Shown: positions 1-6,261, counted from the stretch's first letter. The stretch is 7,071 nt of DNA from Anaerolineales bacterium UBA4823 (GCA_002402275.1 DHFN01000233.1:1-7071), one strand, 5' to 3'. Numbers and translations: made by a program. Notes: a model not told the origin generated them from the letters alone.

Positions 1-1270
1 CTACCAAGCCGAAGGAACCATTGGTTCCATAAAAGCCGAGTGTTTCTCCATTTGGTAAATTTTTAATTCCCATTGCCAATCCCTCACCCGAACTAATGCA
101 TTTTGAATTAATAATTGCCACAATGGGACCACCGAAGAAAGGTTCGTCTGGTTCGATGTATAAACCCGGATCAGCAGGATTAACTTCCCGTGTTTCATCA
201 GGACGTATTTCCCAGAAATCGGAGAGAACATTATAGCAATTTTGGTATTCATAAAGAGTTTTTTCGGTATAAAATGAGGCTAACATATCGGCTACCATCG
301 AATCTAAACCACCCACATTATTTCGGATATCTACAATCAGACCTTTCACCTTCTTTTGATTAAATTCCTCAATAGCTGTCTTAAATAAACCCAGTGTTGA
401 TGGAATTTCACCTGTATCCATTAAATCAGCATCGAGTAAACCCCAAATTTTTAAATAACCGATGTCCCCATCCAGTATTTTCTTCTCAACCATCGATTCT
501 GGCGGATCTTGAGGATCTTTAACCTCTAGGATCAAATCTCTTAATCCATCAGAAAGAATTGTTGTGGGGTAAGTTTTTTTTAAGGATGCTCCTTTATCGT
601 TAAAAGCAACCAGCGATGCCTTGATTATTTCACCTTTGGTATTTTTGAACGAGAGAGATAGTTTGGTGTCAATTGGCGCTCGGACGAGATAACCTACCTT
701 CTGGTTTATAAGATCTTCCTCAGTAGCCGTATTGTTATAAAAAATGGTTGACACCTCATCTAAAACCTCCTGAACCGGGCGGCCGTTCCAATCAATCAAT
801 TCGGCACCCGGTCGTATCCCTTGGGTATATGCATTGCTCTTTTCATCTACCCAAATTACTACCAACTTACCGTTTGACAATTTTACAACCGAAAATCCGA
901 AGCCACCGCCGATATATTGATTATCGATATCTGGTAGAGAATTTATATGAACATGCCCATCGGGAATAGAATGTACATATTCCTTCAAGGCAAGGTAATA
1001 AGCCGTAAAATCATTGGATTCCTGAGCCTGGTCAATCCGAGGTTTAAATTGGTTATAAAGAGCCGACCAGTCAATTTTCTTCCAGTCCGTAAACCCATAT
1101 TCACGAGAAAACTTAGTATGGAGTTTATCAAATGCTTCGCTCCAAATCAGACTGCTAAAATCTTCTGACTCCGGTGCCTGAAAGTTATCCTGCTGTTCAT
1201 CTGCCAGCAAGTTGACTGTTAATAAATACAGCGTACAAATAACAATCATTACCACCATAAATTTCTTCAA
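1..1270 (-). CDS. Secreted S41-family peptidase (tricorn/IRBP-like), 3' end outside window
   Basis: The frame is open for 423 codons from a TTG at 1270 to the window edge. The start is chosen because AGGAGG lies 8 nt upstream; the first ATG is codon 5. Residues 1-22 form a hydrophobic signal peptide with likely cleavage after LLA, so the enzyme is probably exported. In order follow: an N-terminal helical part; the motif DGHVH at 104-108, whose His106 matches the catalytic His of tricorn/IRBP-type S41 proteins; a PDZ-like segment from about 118 to 185 beginning GGGFGF; the S41 core motif VDIRNNVGG at 313-321; and the nucleophile motif SSGE at 393-396 with Ser393. The region where CtpA/Prc enzymes carry the dyad Lys (about 25 residues after Ser) reads LGFYGTNGSFG and has no Lys, which favours the His-Ser type. 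The substrate is unknown. The gene is divergent from the amide hydrolase. Confidence 0.88.
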   Translation of the reverse strand, partial: MKKFMVVMIVICTLYLLTVNLLADEQQDNFQAPESEDFSSLIWSEAFDKLHTKFSREYGFTDWKKIDWSALYNQFKPRIDQAQESNDFTAYYLALKEYVHSIPDGHVHINSLPDIDNQYIGGGFGFSVVKLSNGKLVVIWVDEKSNAYTQGIRPGAELIDWNGRPVQEVLDEVSTIFYNNTATEEDLINQKVGYLVRAPIDTKLSLSFKNTKGEIIKASLVAFNDKGASLKKTYPTTILSDGLRDLILEVKDPQDPPESMVEKKILDGDIGYLKIWGLLDADLMDTGEIPSTLGLFKTAIEEFNQKKVKGLIVDIRNNVGGLDSMVADMLASFYTEKTLYEYQNCYNVLSDFWEIRPDETREVNPADPGLYIEPDEPFFGGPIVAIINSKCISSGEGLAMGIKNLPNGETLGFYGTNGSFGLV

Positions 1271-1278
1271 CTTGGGAT

Positions 1279-1284
1279 CCTCCT
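1279..1284 (-). promoter_or_regulatory. Ribosome binding site that fixes the TTG start
   Basis: The minus strand reads AGGAGG, a perfect anti-Shine-Dalgarno match, 8 nt before TTG at 1270-1268. The first downstream ATG (codon 5) has no such site at a proper distance, so the rare TTG start is preferred. Confidence 0.8.
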
Positions 1285-1298
1285 GTTGTATCTTGTTA

Positions 1299-1325
1299 TT
1301 GTATAATATATCGGTCTTTCTTGAT
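1299..1325 (-). promoter_or_regulatory. Possible promoter of the S41 peptidase gene
   Basis: On the minus strand an AT-rich stretch contains TTAATC, then about 17 nt later TATACA overlapping TATTAT, shortly before the ribosome binding site. The match to sigma-70 consensus is only partial, so the exact hexamers are uncertain. Confidence 0.3.
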
Positions 1326-1571
1326 TAAAAATTAATATTGAAAAGCTGGTTTTTCTTTATCAAACTTATAAATGATTTAATTTAAGAACATTAATGAAAT
1401 TTCGTTGATTCCTGGATAGATCCTCATGCCATGTTGTGGCACCAGATGATGATTAAAAATACTTTTATTAAAACCTTCACTACAAGTAGCTTAACTGTTC
1501 TTTGGTTGGACGACGTGGCAATCTCATTTGCCTAATTTGTTATTCTAAGGAGCATATTGTGCGACGTGAAA

Positions 1572-1597
1572 ATCCTATCTTTTAAAAAAGTTAGGAA
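1572..1597. repeat. Imperfect 26-bp palindrome, possible operator
   Basis: The arms ATCCTA and CTTTT pair with AAAAG and TAGGAT in reverse, with one T-T mismatch and an AA centre. It sits 27 bp before the TATAAT box of the amide hydrolase gene. No T-run follows, so it is not a typical terminator. A regulator binding site is possible but unproven. Confidence 0.35.
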
Positions 1598-1624
1598 TCA
1601 AAAGGAAGAAAGTGAGAATTGGGG

Positions 1625-1630
1625 TATAAT
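1625..1630 (+). promoter_or_regulatory. -10 box of the amide hydrolase gene
   Basis: A perfect TATAAT lies 53 bp before the ATG at 1684. No good TTGACA-like element is found 16-18 bp upstream (the sequence there is AAGGAA) and the extended TGn is absent, so the promoter may be weak or activator-dependent. Confidence 0.5.
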
Positions 1631-1683
1631 TGTAACATCCACCTTTCATTCCTCACTAATCACAAATTTATTAGGAGGCTGTC

Positions 1684-2739
1684 ATGAAAAGTAAAAGTCG
1701 GTTGTTTTCATTAGTCATATTCATCTTTATAGTTTTATTATTAGCCAATCCCTCAGCTAATGCCTGTAGCAGAGTGCTCTACCATGGACTGGAAGGAACG
1801 GTAATTACCGGCCGGACTATGGATTGGACCGAAGACATTGGAACCAATCTCTGGATATTTCCCAGAGGAATGGAACGGGAAGGAAGAGTGGGACCAAATT
1901 CTTATAAATGGACTTCCAAGTATGGGAGTGTCATCGCCTCTGCCTATGATATGTCTACAGCTGATGGTTTGAATGAGGAAGGTTTAGTGACCAACGTGCT
2001 GTGGTTAGCCGAATCAGTATATCCTAAGTGGGATGGCCAAAAACCGGGTTTAAGCTTAGCTTTATGGGCTCAGTATGTCTTGGATTCTTTTGCTACCGTT
2101 AAAGAGGCTGTGGAAGCTTTGTCCAGAGAAGAATTTGTTCTGATTACTGCCGATATGCCGGGACGTGATAATTTAGCAACGGTTCATCTGGCTGTATCCG
2201 ATTCCTTAGGCGATAGCGCTATCTTTGAATACGTAGAAGGTGAACTGGTAATTCACCATGATTCGTCGTATCTGGTCATGACCAATTCACCGACTTACCA
2301 ACAGCAGCTCGCTTTGAATGAGTATTGGAAGGAAATCGGTGGAATGGTTGTACTCCCAGGTACTAGTCGGGCAGCCGATCGATTTGCCCGGGCTTGGTTT
2401 TACATCAATGCCATTCCTAAAACCGCCGATATTCAGATAGCTGTAGCCTCGGTATTTAGTGTCATCCGGAATGTTTCGGTACCCTTTGGTATCAGTACTC
2501 CTGAGAAACCGAACATCTCTACTACCCGTTGGAGAACCGTCATCGATCATAAAAACAAAGTATATTATTTCGAATCCACTTTGACTCCCAATCTTTTCTG
2601 GGTTCAACTAGATAAGATCGATTTCTCGCCTTCGGCGCCAGTTCAGAAACTGGTTATCTCTCCGGAACACTTTTATGCTGGAGATACCGCTCAATTGTTT
2701 GTAGAAACCAAACCCTTTGAGTTTATGGGGCTGGAATAA
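1684..2739 (+). CDS. Secreted choloylglycine hydrolase/penicillin V acylase family amidase
   Basis: This 351-residue Ntn-hydrolase of the linear amide C-N hydrolase family starts at an ATG 5 nt after AGGAGG. Residues 1-27 are a signal peptide ending ANA, so cleavage would expose Cys28 as the N-terminal nucleophile. Spacing from Cys28 fits bile salt hydrolase/PVA positions: Arg44 (+16), Asp47 (+19) and Asn201 (+173, in MTNSPTY). Arg233 in DRFARA corresponds to the catalytic Arg, but at +205 instead of about +226, so a loop is shorter. Trp48 and Trp107, a DGLNEEGL motif and the shortened loop resemble the Gram-negative group of the family, some of which cleave penicillin V or acyl-homoserine lactones. 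The actual substrate cannot be told from sequence; bile acid hydrolysis is not implied. The gene is monocistronic: its own -10 box lies upstream and terminator-like hairpins follow. Confidence 0.92.
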   Translation: MKSKSRLFSLVIFIFIVLLLANPSANACSRVLYHGLEGTVITGRTMDWTEDIGTNLWIFPRGMEREGRVGPNSYKWTSKYGSVIASAYDMSTADGLNEEGLVTNVLWLAESVYPKWDGQKPGLSLALWAQYVLDSFATVKEAVEALSREEFVLITADMPGRDNLATVHLAVSDSLGDSAIFEYVEGELVIHHDSSYLVMTNSPTYQQQLALNEYWKEIGGMVVLPGTSRAADRFARAWFYINAIPKTADIQIAVASVFSVIRNVSVPFGISTPEKPNISTTRWRTVIDHKNKVYYFESTLTPNLFWVQLDKIDFSPSAPVQKLVISPEHFYAGDTAQLFVETKPFEFMGLE

Positions 2740-2750
2740 ATTAAACCGAG

Positions 2751-2775
2751 AAAAAAAGCAAAACCAGCTTTTTTT
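2751..2775 (+). terminator. T-rich intrinsic terminator after the amide hydrolase gene
   Basis: Eleven bases after the stop, seven A plus GC pair with GC plus seven T across a 7-nt loop (AAAACCA). The stem is weak in GC, but the T-run makes it a plausible terminator, perhaps acting with the larger hairpin at 2807-2870. Confidence 0.55.
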
Positions 2776-2806
2776 AAAATGATAAAGTTTAATCCTGGAA
2801 AGCTTT

Positions 2807-2870
2807 AATCAAAAACCAGCCGATATTCAAGGTAAAATCCAACTATCAAGGTATCGGCTGGTTTTTGATT
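2807..2870. repeat. Perfect 19-bp inverted repeat, bidirectional terminator or small palindromic element
   Basis: The left arm AATCAAAAACCAGCCGATA (2807-2825) is the exact reverse complement of 2852-2870. The 26-nt loop holds TCAAGGTA at 2827-2834, which recurs at 2846-2853. In RNA the right side would be a GC-containing stem running into U-rich sequence, so it can serve as a terminator for the amidase gene. The long perfect arms also fit a palindromic mobile repeat. Confidence 0.7.
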
Positions 2871-2881
2871 TCTTGTAACAC

Positions 2882-2914
2882 AATTCAAGAATCAAGACCT
2901 GGCCCCATGGATTT
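2882..2914. repeat. 33-bp dispersed repeat, copy 1
   Basis: It begins AATTCAAGAATCAAGACC and runs through CCCCATGGATTT. It matches 6181-6213 at 32 of 33 positions in the same orientation, differing only at 2902 (G) versus 6201 (A). The core, read as GGGGTCAGGTCTTGA on the other strand, resembles sequences I recall as recurrent in intergenic DNA of many bacterial genomes; that resemblance is from memory, not a search. Confidence 0.85.
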
Positions 2915-2958
2915 ACCACCGTTAAAAAAGCCTTCAGGTTTATAAAGGAAAAATTGAG

Positions 2959-2967
2959 TGTTATAAT
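2959..2967 (+). promoter_or_regulatory. Extended -10 promoter of the diguanylate cyclase gene
   Basis: TGTTATAAT is a perfect TG-n-TATAAT extended -10 element. No convincing -35 is needed or seen. Transcription would start near 2974, giving a leader of about 138 nt to the preferred GTG start. The same nine bases occur before abiEi at 6340-6348. Confidence 0.6.
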
Positions 2968-3092
2968 AAAGTAAAATTAAGTCTTTTTTTCTGTCTCGAA
3001 ATGGGAAATCTGTCTCGAGAAGACCGTCTTGGAAAAGGACTCGAAGCTAACGATTGTCGGGGGTTTTGTTCCATTAATTCGACAGAGAGACC

Positions 3093-3097
3093 GGAGG
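3093..3097 (+). promoter_or_regulatory. Ribosome binding site favouring the GTG start at 3112
   Basis: GGAGG lies 14 nt before an in-frame GTG at 3112. The spacing is long but usable. The in-frame ATG at 3001 has only U-rich sequence before it and no Shine-Dalgarno match. Confidence 0.45.
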
Positions 3098-3111
3098 AAC
3101 AACGTATTACT

Positions 3112-4272
3112 GTGTACACAAAAAATCATGACCAACTGAATACCAATCATGAAAAGAAGAGTCCAACACACCGCGATCACGATCGTTTTGTCAAGGAAGT
3201 GTGGGCAATAAATTACTTTCGTGTTGGGATGATAATAAAATTTCTTTCTGCGATTTTTGCTGTTCTTTTACTTTTTGACTTAGTCTTCGACCAATACCCC
3301 GTGCTCTTTTTCATTCACCTATCAGCAATGGGATGTTCGCTGTTGTACTGGGGAATGGCAGCACTGGCAAAGAAGAGAGGATTCAAAGATTCGATCCACT
3401 GGCAGATGGCTTTTGTTCTCTCTTACTGCTTTCTGATTGTAATGGCATTTGGTTTTACCACTCTTTTCTACTATATCAACGATCTCATACTCTACCTGCT
3501 GCCAATCTTTGCCGTGGGATTGTTTATCTTATTAAGCCCGAAACACTCACTCATATTTTTTGCCACGACTCATTCGATTTTTATACTCGCTTCCATTTTT
3601 GGAACCTTTGATACCTACCTCATGGCGAGGAACATTGCGAATTCCTCCATCGCAGTCATCTTGGTTTTGGTTTTTATGAGATTAACCTTTCAAATGAAAC
3701 AGCATGAATTTGAACAACGGATCATCATTGAAGAACGCACCGCTGAACTGGAAACCATCAACCAGAGGTTGCACGAGCTGGCCACGACCGATGAATTGAC
3801 TGGCCTTCCAAATCGCAGGGTTTTTATGCAATCCCTCGAACGAGAAATGGAACGTGCAAAACGCTATAAACACCCCTTTTCCGTTATGTTCCTGGATCTG
3901 GATAACTTCAAGCATATCAACGATACGCTGGGTCATTCCGCAGGAGATGTGGCTTTAAGACAGTTTGCGTCAGCATTAAAAAGTAGCCTTCGTGATTCAG
4001 ATATACCGGGACGCATGGGCGGTGAAGAGTTTGGAATTATCCTTCCCAACACAGACCTTAAAAATGGAGCTCTTTTAGCCGAAAGACTGAGGCAAAATGT
4101 TGAAGAAAGCATCGCCCTTCACCAGGGTAAGAAAATAACATTCACTGTAAGTATTGGATTGGCAGCGTATAGCGAGGAGATATCCAACATTGACGATTTG
4201 TTGAGGAAAGTGGATGAAGCTCTGTATGAAGCCAAAGCAGAAGGGAGAAACTGCATCGTACAAAAATCCTGA
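3112..4272 (+). CDS. Membrane-bound GGDEF diguanylate cyclase
   Basis: The 386-residue protein (from GTG 3112) condenses two GTP to c-di-GMP at the inner membrane. Residues about 40-205 hold roughly six hydrophobic segments forming an integral-membrane sensor of unrecognised type. A charged coiled-coil linker (about 198-222) leads into the GGDEF domain: DELTGLPNRR at 227-236; FLDLDNFKHIND with metal-binding Asp262; and the active site GGEEF at 303-307, a functional variant. RDSD at 294-297, five residues before GGEEF, is an intact RxxD inhibitory site, so product feedback is expected. An in-frame ATG at 3001 would add 37 residues (423 in total), but it lacks a ribosome binding site and the added peptide looks non-coding; the start is the least sure part. 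The gene stands alone and there is no EAL domain. What the membrane domain senses is unknown. Confidence 0.93.
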   Translation: MYTKNHDQLNTNHEKKSPTHRDHDRFVKEVWAINYFRVGMIIKFLSAIFAVLLLFDLVFDQYPVLFFIHLSAMGCSLLYWGMAALAKKRGFKDSIHWQMAFVLSYCFLIVMAFGFTTLFYYINDLILYLLPIFAVGLFILLSPKHSLIFFATTHSIFILASIFGTFDTYLMARNIANSSIAVILVLVFMRLTFQMKQHEFEQRIIIEERTAELETINQRLHELATTDELTGLPNRRVFMQSLEREMERAKRYKHPFSVMFLDLDNFKHINDTLGHSAGDVALRQFASALKSSLRDSDIPGRMGGEEFGIILPNTDLKNGALLAERLRQNVEESIALHQGKKITFTVSIGLAAYSEEISNIDDLLRKVDEALYEAKAEGRNCIVQKS

Positions 4273-4298
4273 CCGGGGCGACACACACCGCGCCCCGG
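4273..4298 (+). terminator. GC-rich hairpin directly after the cyclase stop codon
   Basis: CCGGGGCG (4273-4280) pairs perfectly with CGCCCCGG (4291-4298) across a 10-nt loop, starting at the base after the TGA. No T-run follows, so it may be a non-canonical terminator or an mRNA 3'-end stabiliser. Confidence 0.5.
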
Positions 4299-4396
4299 AA
4301 GTTGACACCTTCTGTTTATATATCTCGAAAATATTCAGCCGGTTGGTCATCTGGTCTTGATCAGAACGTCAGGCAATTTAGGTTATGATAGTTCAC

Positions 4397-4420
4397 AACC
4401 TACGCGCTCGTGCGGAGGTT
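4397..4420. repeat. Short imperfect hairpin in the convergent spacer
   Basis: AACCT and CGC pair with GCG and AGGTT, with one A-G mismatch and a 6-nt loop, followed on the plus strand by AT-rich DNA. It lies between the convergent cyclase and broken hydrolase genes and could act as a terminator for either. The rest of 4299-4519 shows nothing recognisable. Confidence 0.35.
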
Positions 4421-4519
4421 AGATTATTTATTACCGGCAATTACTCTGTTTCGAAAAACCCACCACCGAGCCGTGCATGACCTATTTGTTTAATTAGTTT
4501 ACCAATTATTCATCACCGC

Positions 4520-4984
4520 TCATTGATCACCGTCCACCGGATACTGATCACTGGTCACCCTGAACACGTCACCAGCATATCCGATCAGCTTAATGAAACC
4601 ACCGGACGGCACATAGGCTTCGCCACTATCAAACAAGCTGTCATAAAGAACGGAACCTTTAGGAGAAAAGATAAATACCCTGCCCTGATCGGGCTTCTGG
4701 ATGCTAACGATGCACTCTTCCGGTGCCGATAGCCACTCGCTGTATTTGAGACTGCCAATAGTTACCTCGTTTTCCCCGGCGTCCAGCGGGAGAGCGGTTT
4801 CGACGGAACTGTAAAGATAATCGAACACTCTTGCCCAAGTGTGTTCGTTATCCTCAAACAGAGTTAAATCGGTTTGGTCCCGAACGGCGCCGACCGGGAT
4901 ACCGGCATACTGTGGGGACAGGGTCCGCTTAACCCTCTGGAAAACCACATATCCGGGAAGATCTTTGATGAGCACAGAACTCAC
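4520..4984 (-). pseudogene. C-terminal fragment of a serine hydrolase (out of frame with its N-terminal part)
   Basis: This 154-codon frame can be read from a GTG at 4984 that overlaps the TGA of the upstream fragment (shared GTGA). It has no SxxK or other catalytic motif. It begins SSVLIKDLPGYVVFQRV, continues through YAGIPVGAV and ends with a beta-rich tail (GRVFIFSPKGSVLYDS, VPSGGFIKLIGYAGDVFRV). From memory, tails of this kind occur at the C-terminus of long secreted beta-lactamase-like serine hydrolases. I read it as the end of the gene whose start is at 5415, left after an internal deletion. The overlap would allow coupled translation, but the product would have no signal peptide or active site. 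Codon use looks ordinary, so the loss may be recent. Confidence 0.7.
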
Positions 4985-5415
4985 AGCAACATCCGTACGG
5001 TAATATTGCGGTACCGGTCATCCACCATAGTGAATTCCGGGATATATTGAATAACTGGGTTATCGAGTTCCACCAGTCCATCATCCACCAAAAGCATGAC
5101 CGCGGTTGCACAGAACAGCTTACTGATCGACCCAATATTGAAAATAGTCTCGGCATCGACTGGAATGCTCTCAGCCCGGTCGGCCATGCCGAAGCCTTCC
5201 GCATAAACCAGCTGGCTATCATCCATAATCGCTACTGTGGCACTACCGGAAATTCCGGAATTGATACTCCGCCACACTTCAGTCCGAGCGGTGATGATGG
5301 CCGATTGGTAAGGGTCCTGTTCTCCAGCCCAGGCAGGTCCAATAACCAGCAGTACAATCGATATCATAACAAATAAAATGATTGAAAAACGGTGAATTGT
5401 GTTAAATTTCCCCAT
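4981..5415 (-). pseudogene. N-terminal fragment of a secreted class C beta-lactamase-like serine hydrolase
   Basis: The fragment has 144 codons from an ATG preceded by AGGAGG at a 10-nt spacing. Residues 1-30 are a signal peptide ending AWA. The rest matches the start of the beta-lactamase/esterase/D-Ala-D-Ala carboxypeptidase fold (class C type): GSATVAIM and FGMADRAE strands, then IGSISKLF with the nucleophile motif SxxK at Ser96-Lys99, then LVDDGLVELDNPV and YIPEF. It stops at ITVRMLL, exactly where family members normally continue into a THTSG-like segment. The later YxN and HxG (KTG-like) motifs are absent from the locus, so no complete active site can form. The domain normally spans about 350 residues; a large middle part is lost. 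The start and signal peptide remain intact. Confidence 0.8.
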
Positions 5416-6017
5416 AAATTAAATACCTCCTGGTTCTATTTTAAAGATTACTGCTTCTTCTCGAGCTATTCGGCGCCAATCGGTCGTGTTTTGGGATGAC
5501 CTCCAATGATATGGGTGTCCTTCCTGATCAATTCCGTAGGCGACAAATCCGGCTGTCCGGCTGTCCCGCTGTCTGCTTCGTCTTCTACCGAATATAGTTC
5601 GGGTCAATTCGGTCGTGTGACCTCCTTTGTCCATCACAACCTGTACCAGTCACCGCAGGTCAGCAGGTTATTAGCCGATAACAGATTCCCCCCTCTCCGC
5701 TTCCCTGACTCGGTCCGTTATTCGATCACCCGTTCGGATAGCTCCTGAAAAATGCACTTTTCCAATCCATTAATTCAGTATTCAATTTCATTGATGCCTT
5801 TCAGTGTGTAACAATTCAAAGATATACCTAACGTATTTCCCAAACTTTTGTCCAACCGTTCCCATATTCCGTATTCACCATTCTCAATGACTATTATCAG
5901 CTATTCGTAAATGATATTTAGCTAAACCCTTTTTCTCTACCTCGGTCCATACCATCTGAATGTCAATCGCATTATTCTTTTTCGAGATCTACTTATATAC
6001 CCATTCTCGTTTTCATT
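5416..6017. other. Intergenic stretch with no supported gene
   Basis: The 5' half (5433-5760) is more GC-rich and holds short repeated words: three 8-nt tandem units at 5551-5574, and TCGGTCGTGT at 5480-5489 and 5609-5618, both followed by a copy of TGACCTCC. The 3' half (5761-6017) is AT-rich and featureless to my eye. Frames crossing the region give Arg/Ser-rich peptides with no recognisable fold and no good ribosome binding site. It must contain the promoter of the broken hydrolase, but no clear one stands out. Confidence 0.5.
5551..5574. repeat. Tandem 8-nt repeat, three units
   Basis: The units are GGCTGTCC, GGCTGTCC and CGCTGTCT, directly adjacent. This looks like slippage-generated low-complexity DNA within the non-coding spacer. 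Confidence 0.7.
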
Positions 6018-6136
6018 GCTACCTGGTGCTGCGAAGCAGCATGAAGGTCTATCCTGTAAACTGCAACAGGATCGCAGCCTATGGCTTTTCATTTCTGTCA
6101 TCCTGAGCAGGGCTTTCCCTCGTGAGGATCTCATCC
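6018..6136. repeat. Cluster of small hairpins with a CATCCTGAGC-type dispersed repeat
   Basis: It contains TGCTGC-GAA-GCAGCA (6027-6041), ATCCTGT/ACAGGAT with an 8-nt loop (6051-6072), and a segment from TGTCATCCTGAGC to GAGGATCTCATCC (6096-6136) with the inner stem AGGG/CCCT. The last segment resembles, from memory, a CATCCTGAGCG...AAGGATCTC repeat scattered through intergenic DNA of many bacteria. The translated frames (such as ILSRAFPRED) are the usual spurious peptides of such repeats. Confidence 0.5.
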
Positions 6137-6180
6137 TTTTCTTTATTTTCCCATTATCTCAATCCCACGGCTTATTTAAA

Positions 6181-6213
6181 AATTCAAGAATCAAGACCTG
6201 ACCCCATGGATTT
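6181..6213. repeat. 33-bp dispersed repeat, copy 2
   Basis: Second copy of the element at 2882-2914, same orientation, 32 of 33 identical. Identity ends abruptly on both sides, which marks a defined unit. It closes the hairpin cluster at 6018-6136. Confidence 0.85.
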
Positions 6214-6261
6214 TTATGGATTGGACAGACGTACAGATATCCCCGAAGTTTATAAACATAA

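Larger units (their letters stand above)
1271..1683. other. Divergent intergenic region between S41 peptidase and amide hydrolase
   Basis: This 413-bp spacer has no supported gene. It holds the minus-strand control region of the peptidase (about 1279-1325) and, on the plus strand, a small hairpin TGCCA/TGGCA (1427-1441), an imperfect palindrome (1572-1597), a TATAAT box (1625-1630) and the AGGAGG site of the amide hydrolase (1673-1678). A 9-codon frame beginning GTG at 1559, with AAGGAG 6 nt upstream, ends inside the palindrome. It could be a leader peptide, but nothing else supports that. Confidence 0.6.
2740..3111. other. Intergenic region before the diguanylate cyclase
   Basis: This stretch contains, in order, the T-rich terminator, the 64-bp inverted repeat, dispersed repeat copy 1, the extended -10 promoter and a probable leader of about 138 nt. 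The leader (about 2974-3111) has a 10-nt direct repeat TCTGTCTCGA (2990-2999, 3009-3018) and two dyads, TCTCGAGA (3013-3020) and AAGACCGTCTT (3020-3030). No c-di-GMP riboswitch motif is recognisable. Confidence 0.6.

Noticed and set aside
748..1168. Two plus-strand frames of 73 codons
   Set aside because: Antisense shadows of the S41 peptidase, whose motifs are unambiguous on the minus strand.
1431..1535. 34-codon plus-strand frame beginning ATGTTGTGGCAC
   Set aside because: No ribosome binding site, no promoter and no recognisable protein features.
3020..3080. tRNA-like T-arm (GCTTCGAGTCC) and partial acceptor pairing on the minus strand
   Set aside because: The whole unit would be only about 43 nt, with no D or anticodon arm.
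2974..3111. c-di-GMP riboswitch in front of the diguanylate cyclase
   Set aside because: No conserved GEMM core sequences or tetraloop-receptor pattern could be found.
4302..4324. TTGACA followed by TATATA after the cyclase gene
   Set aside because: Spacing is only 9-11 bp and no gene follows on that strand.
4397..4427. Integron attC-like site (hairpin followed by GTTAGAT)
   Set aside because: The 3' box fits GTTRRRY, but the partner TCACAAC does not fit RYYYAAC and the site is far shorter than known attC sites. There is no integrase.
4397..4490. Group II intron remnant suggested by CGAGCCGTGCATGA and the nearby hairpin
   Set aside because: No domain V stem with an AGC triad and GAAA loop, and no reverse transcriptase remains.
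5419..5748. Overlapping open frames on both strands (72 and 80 codons) before the broken hydrolase
   Set aside because: No good ribosome binding site for either, Arg/Ser-rich composition, no recognisable fold, and they run through tandem 8-nt repeats.
5937..6201. Open frames on both strands across the hairpin cluster
   Set aside because: They are translations of the CATCCTGAGC-type repeat and hairpins, a well-known source of spurious small proteins.
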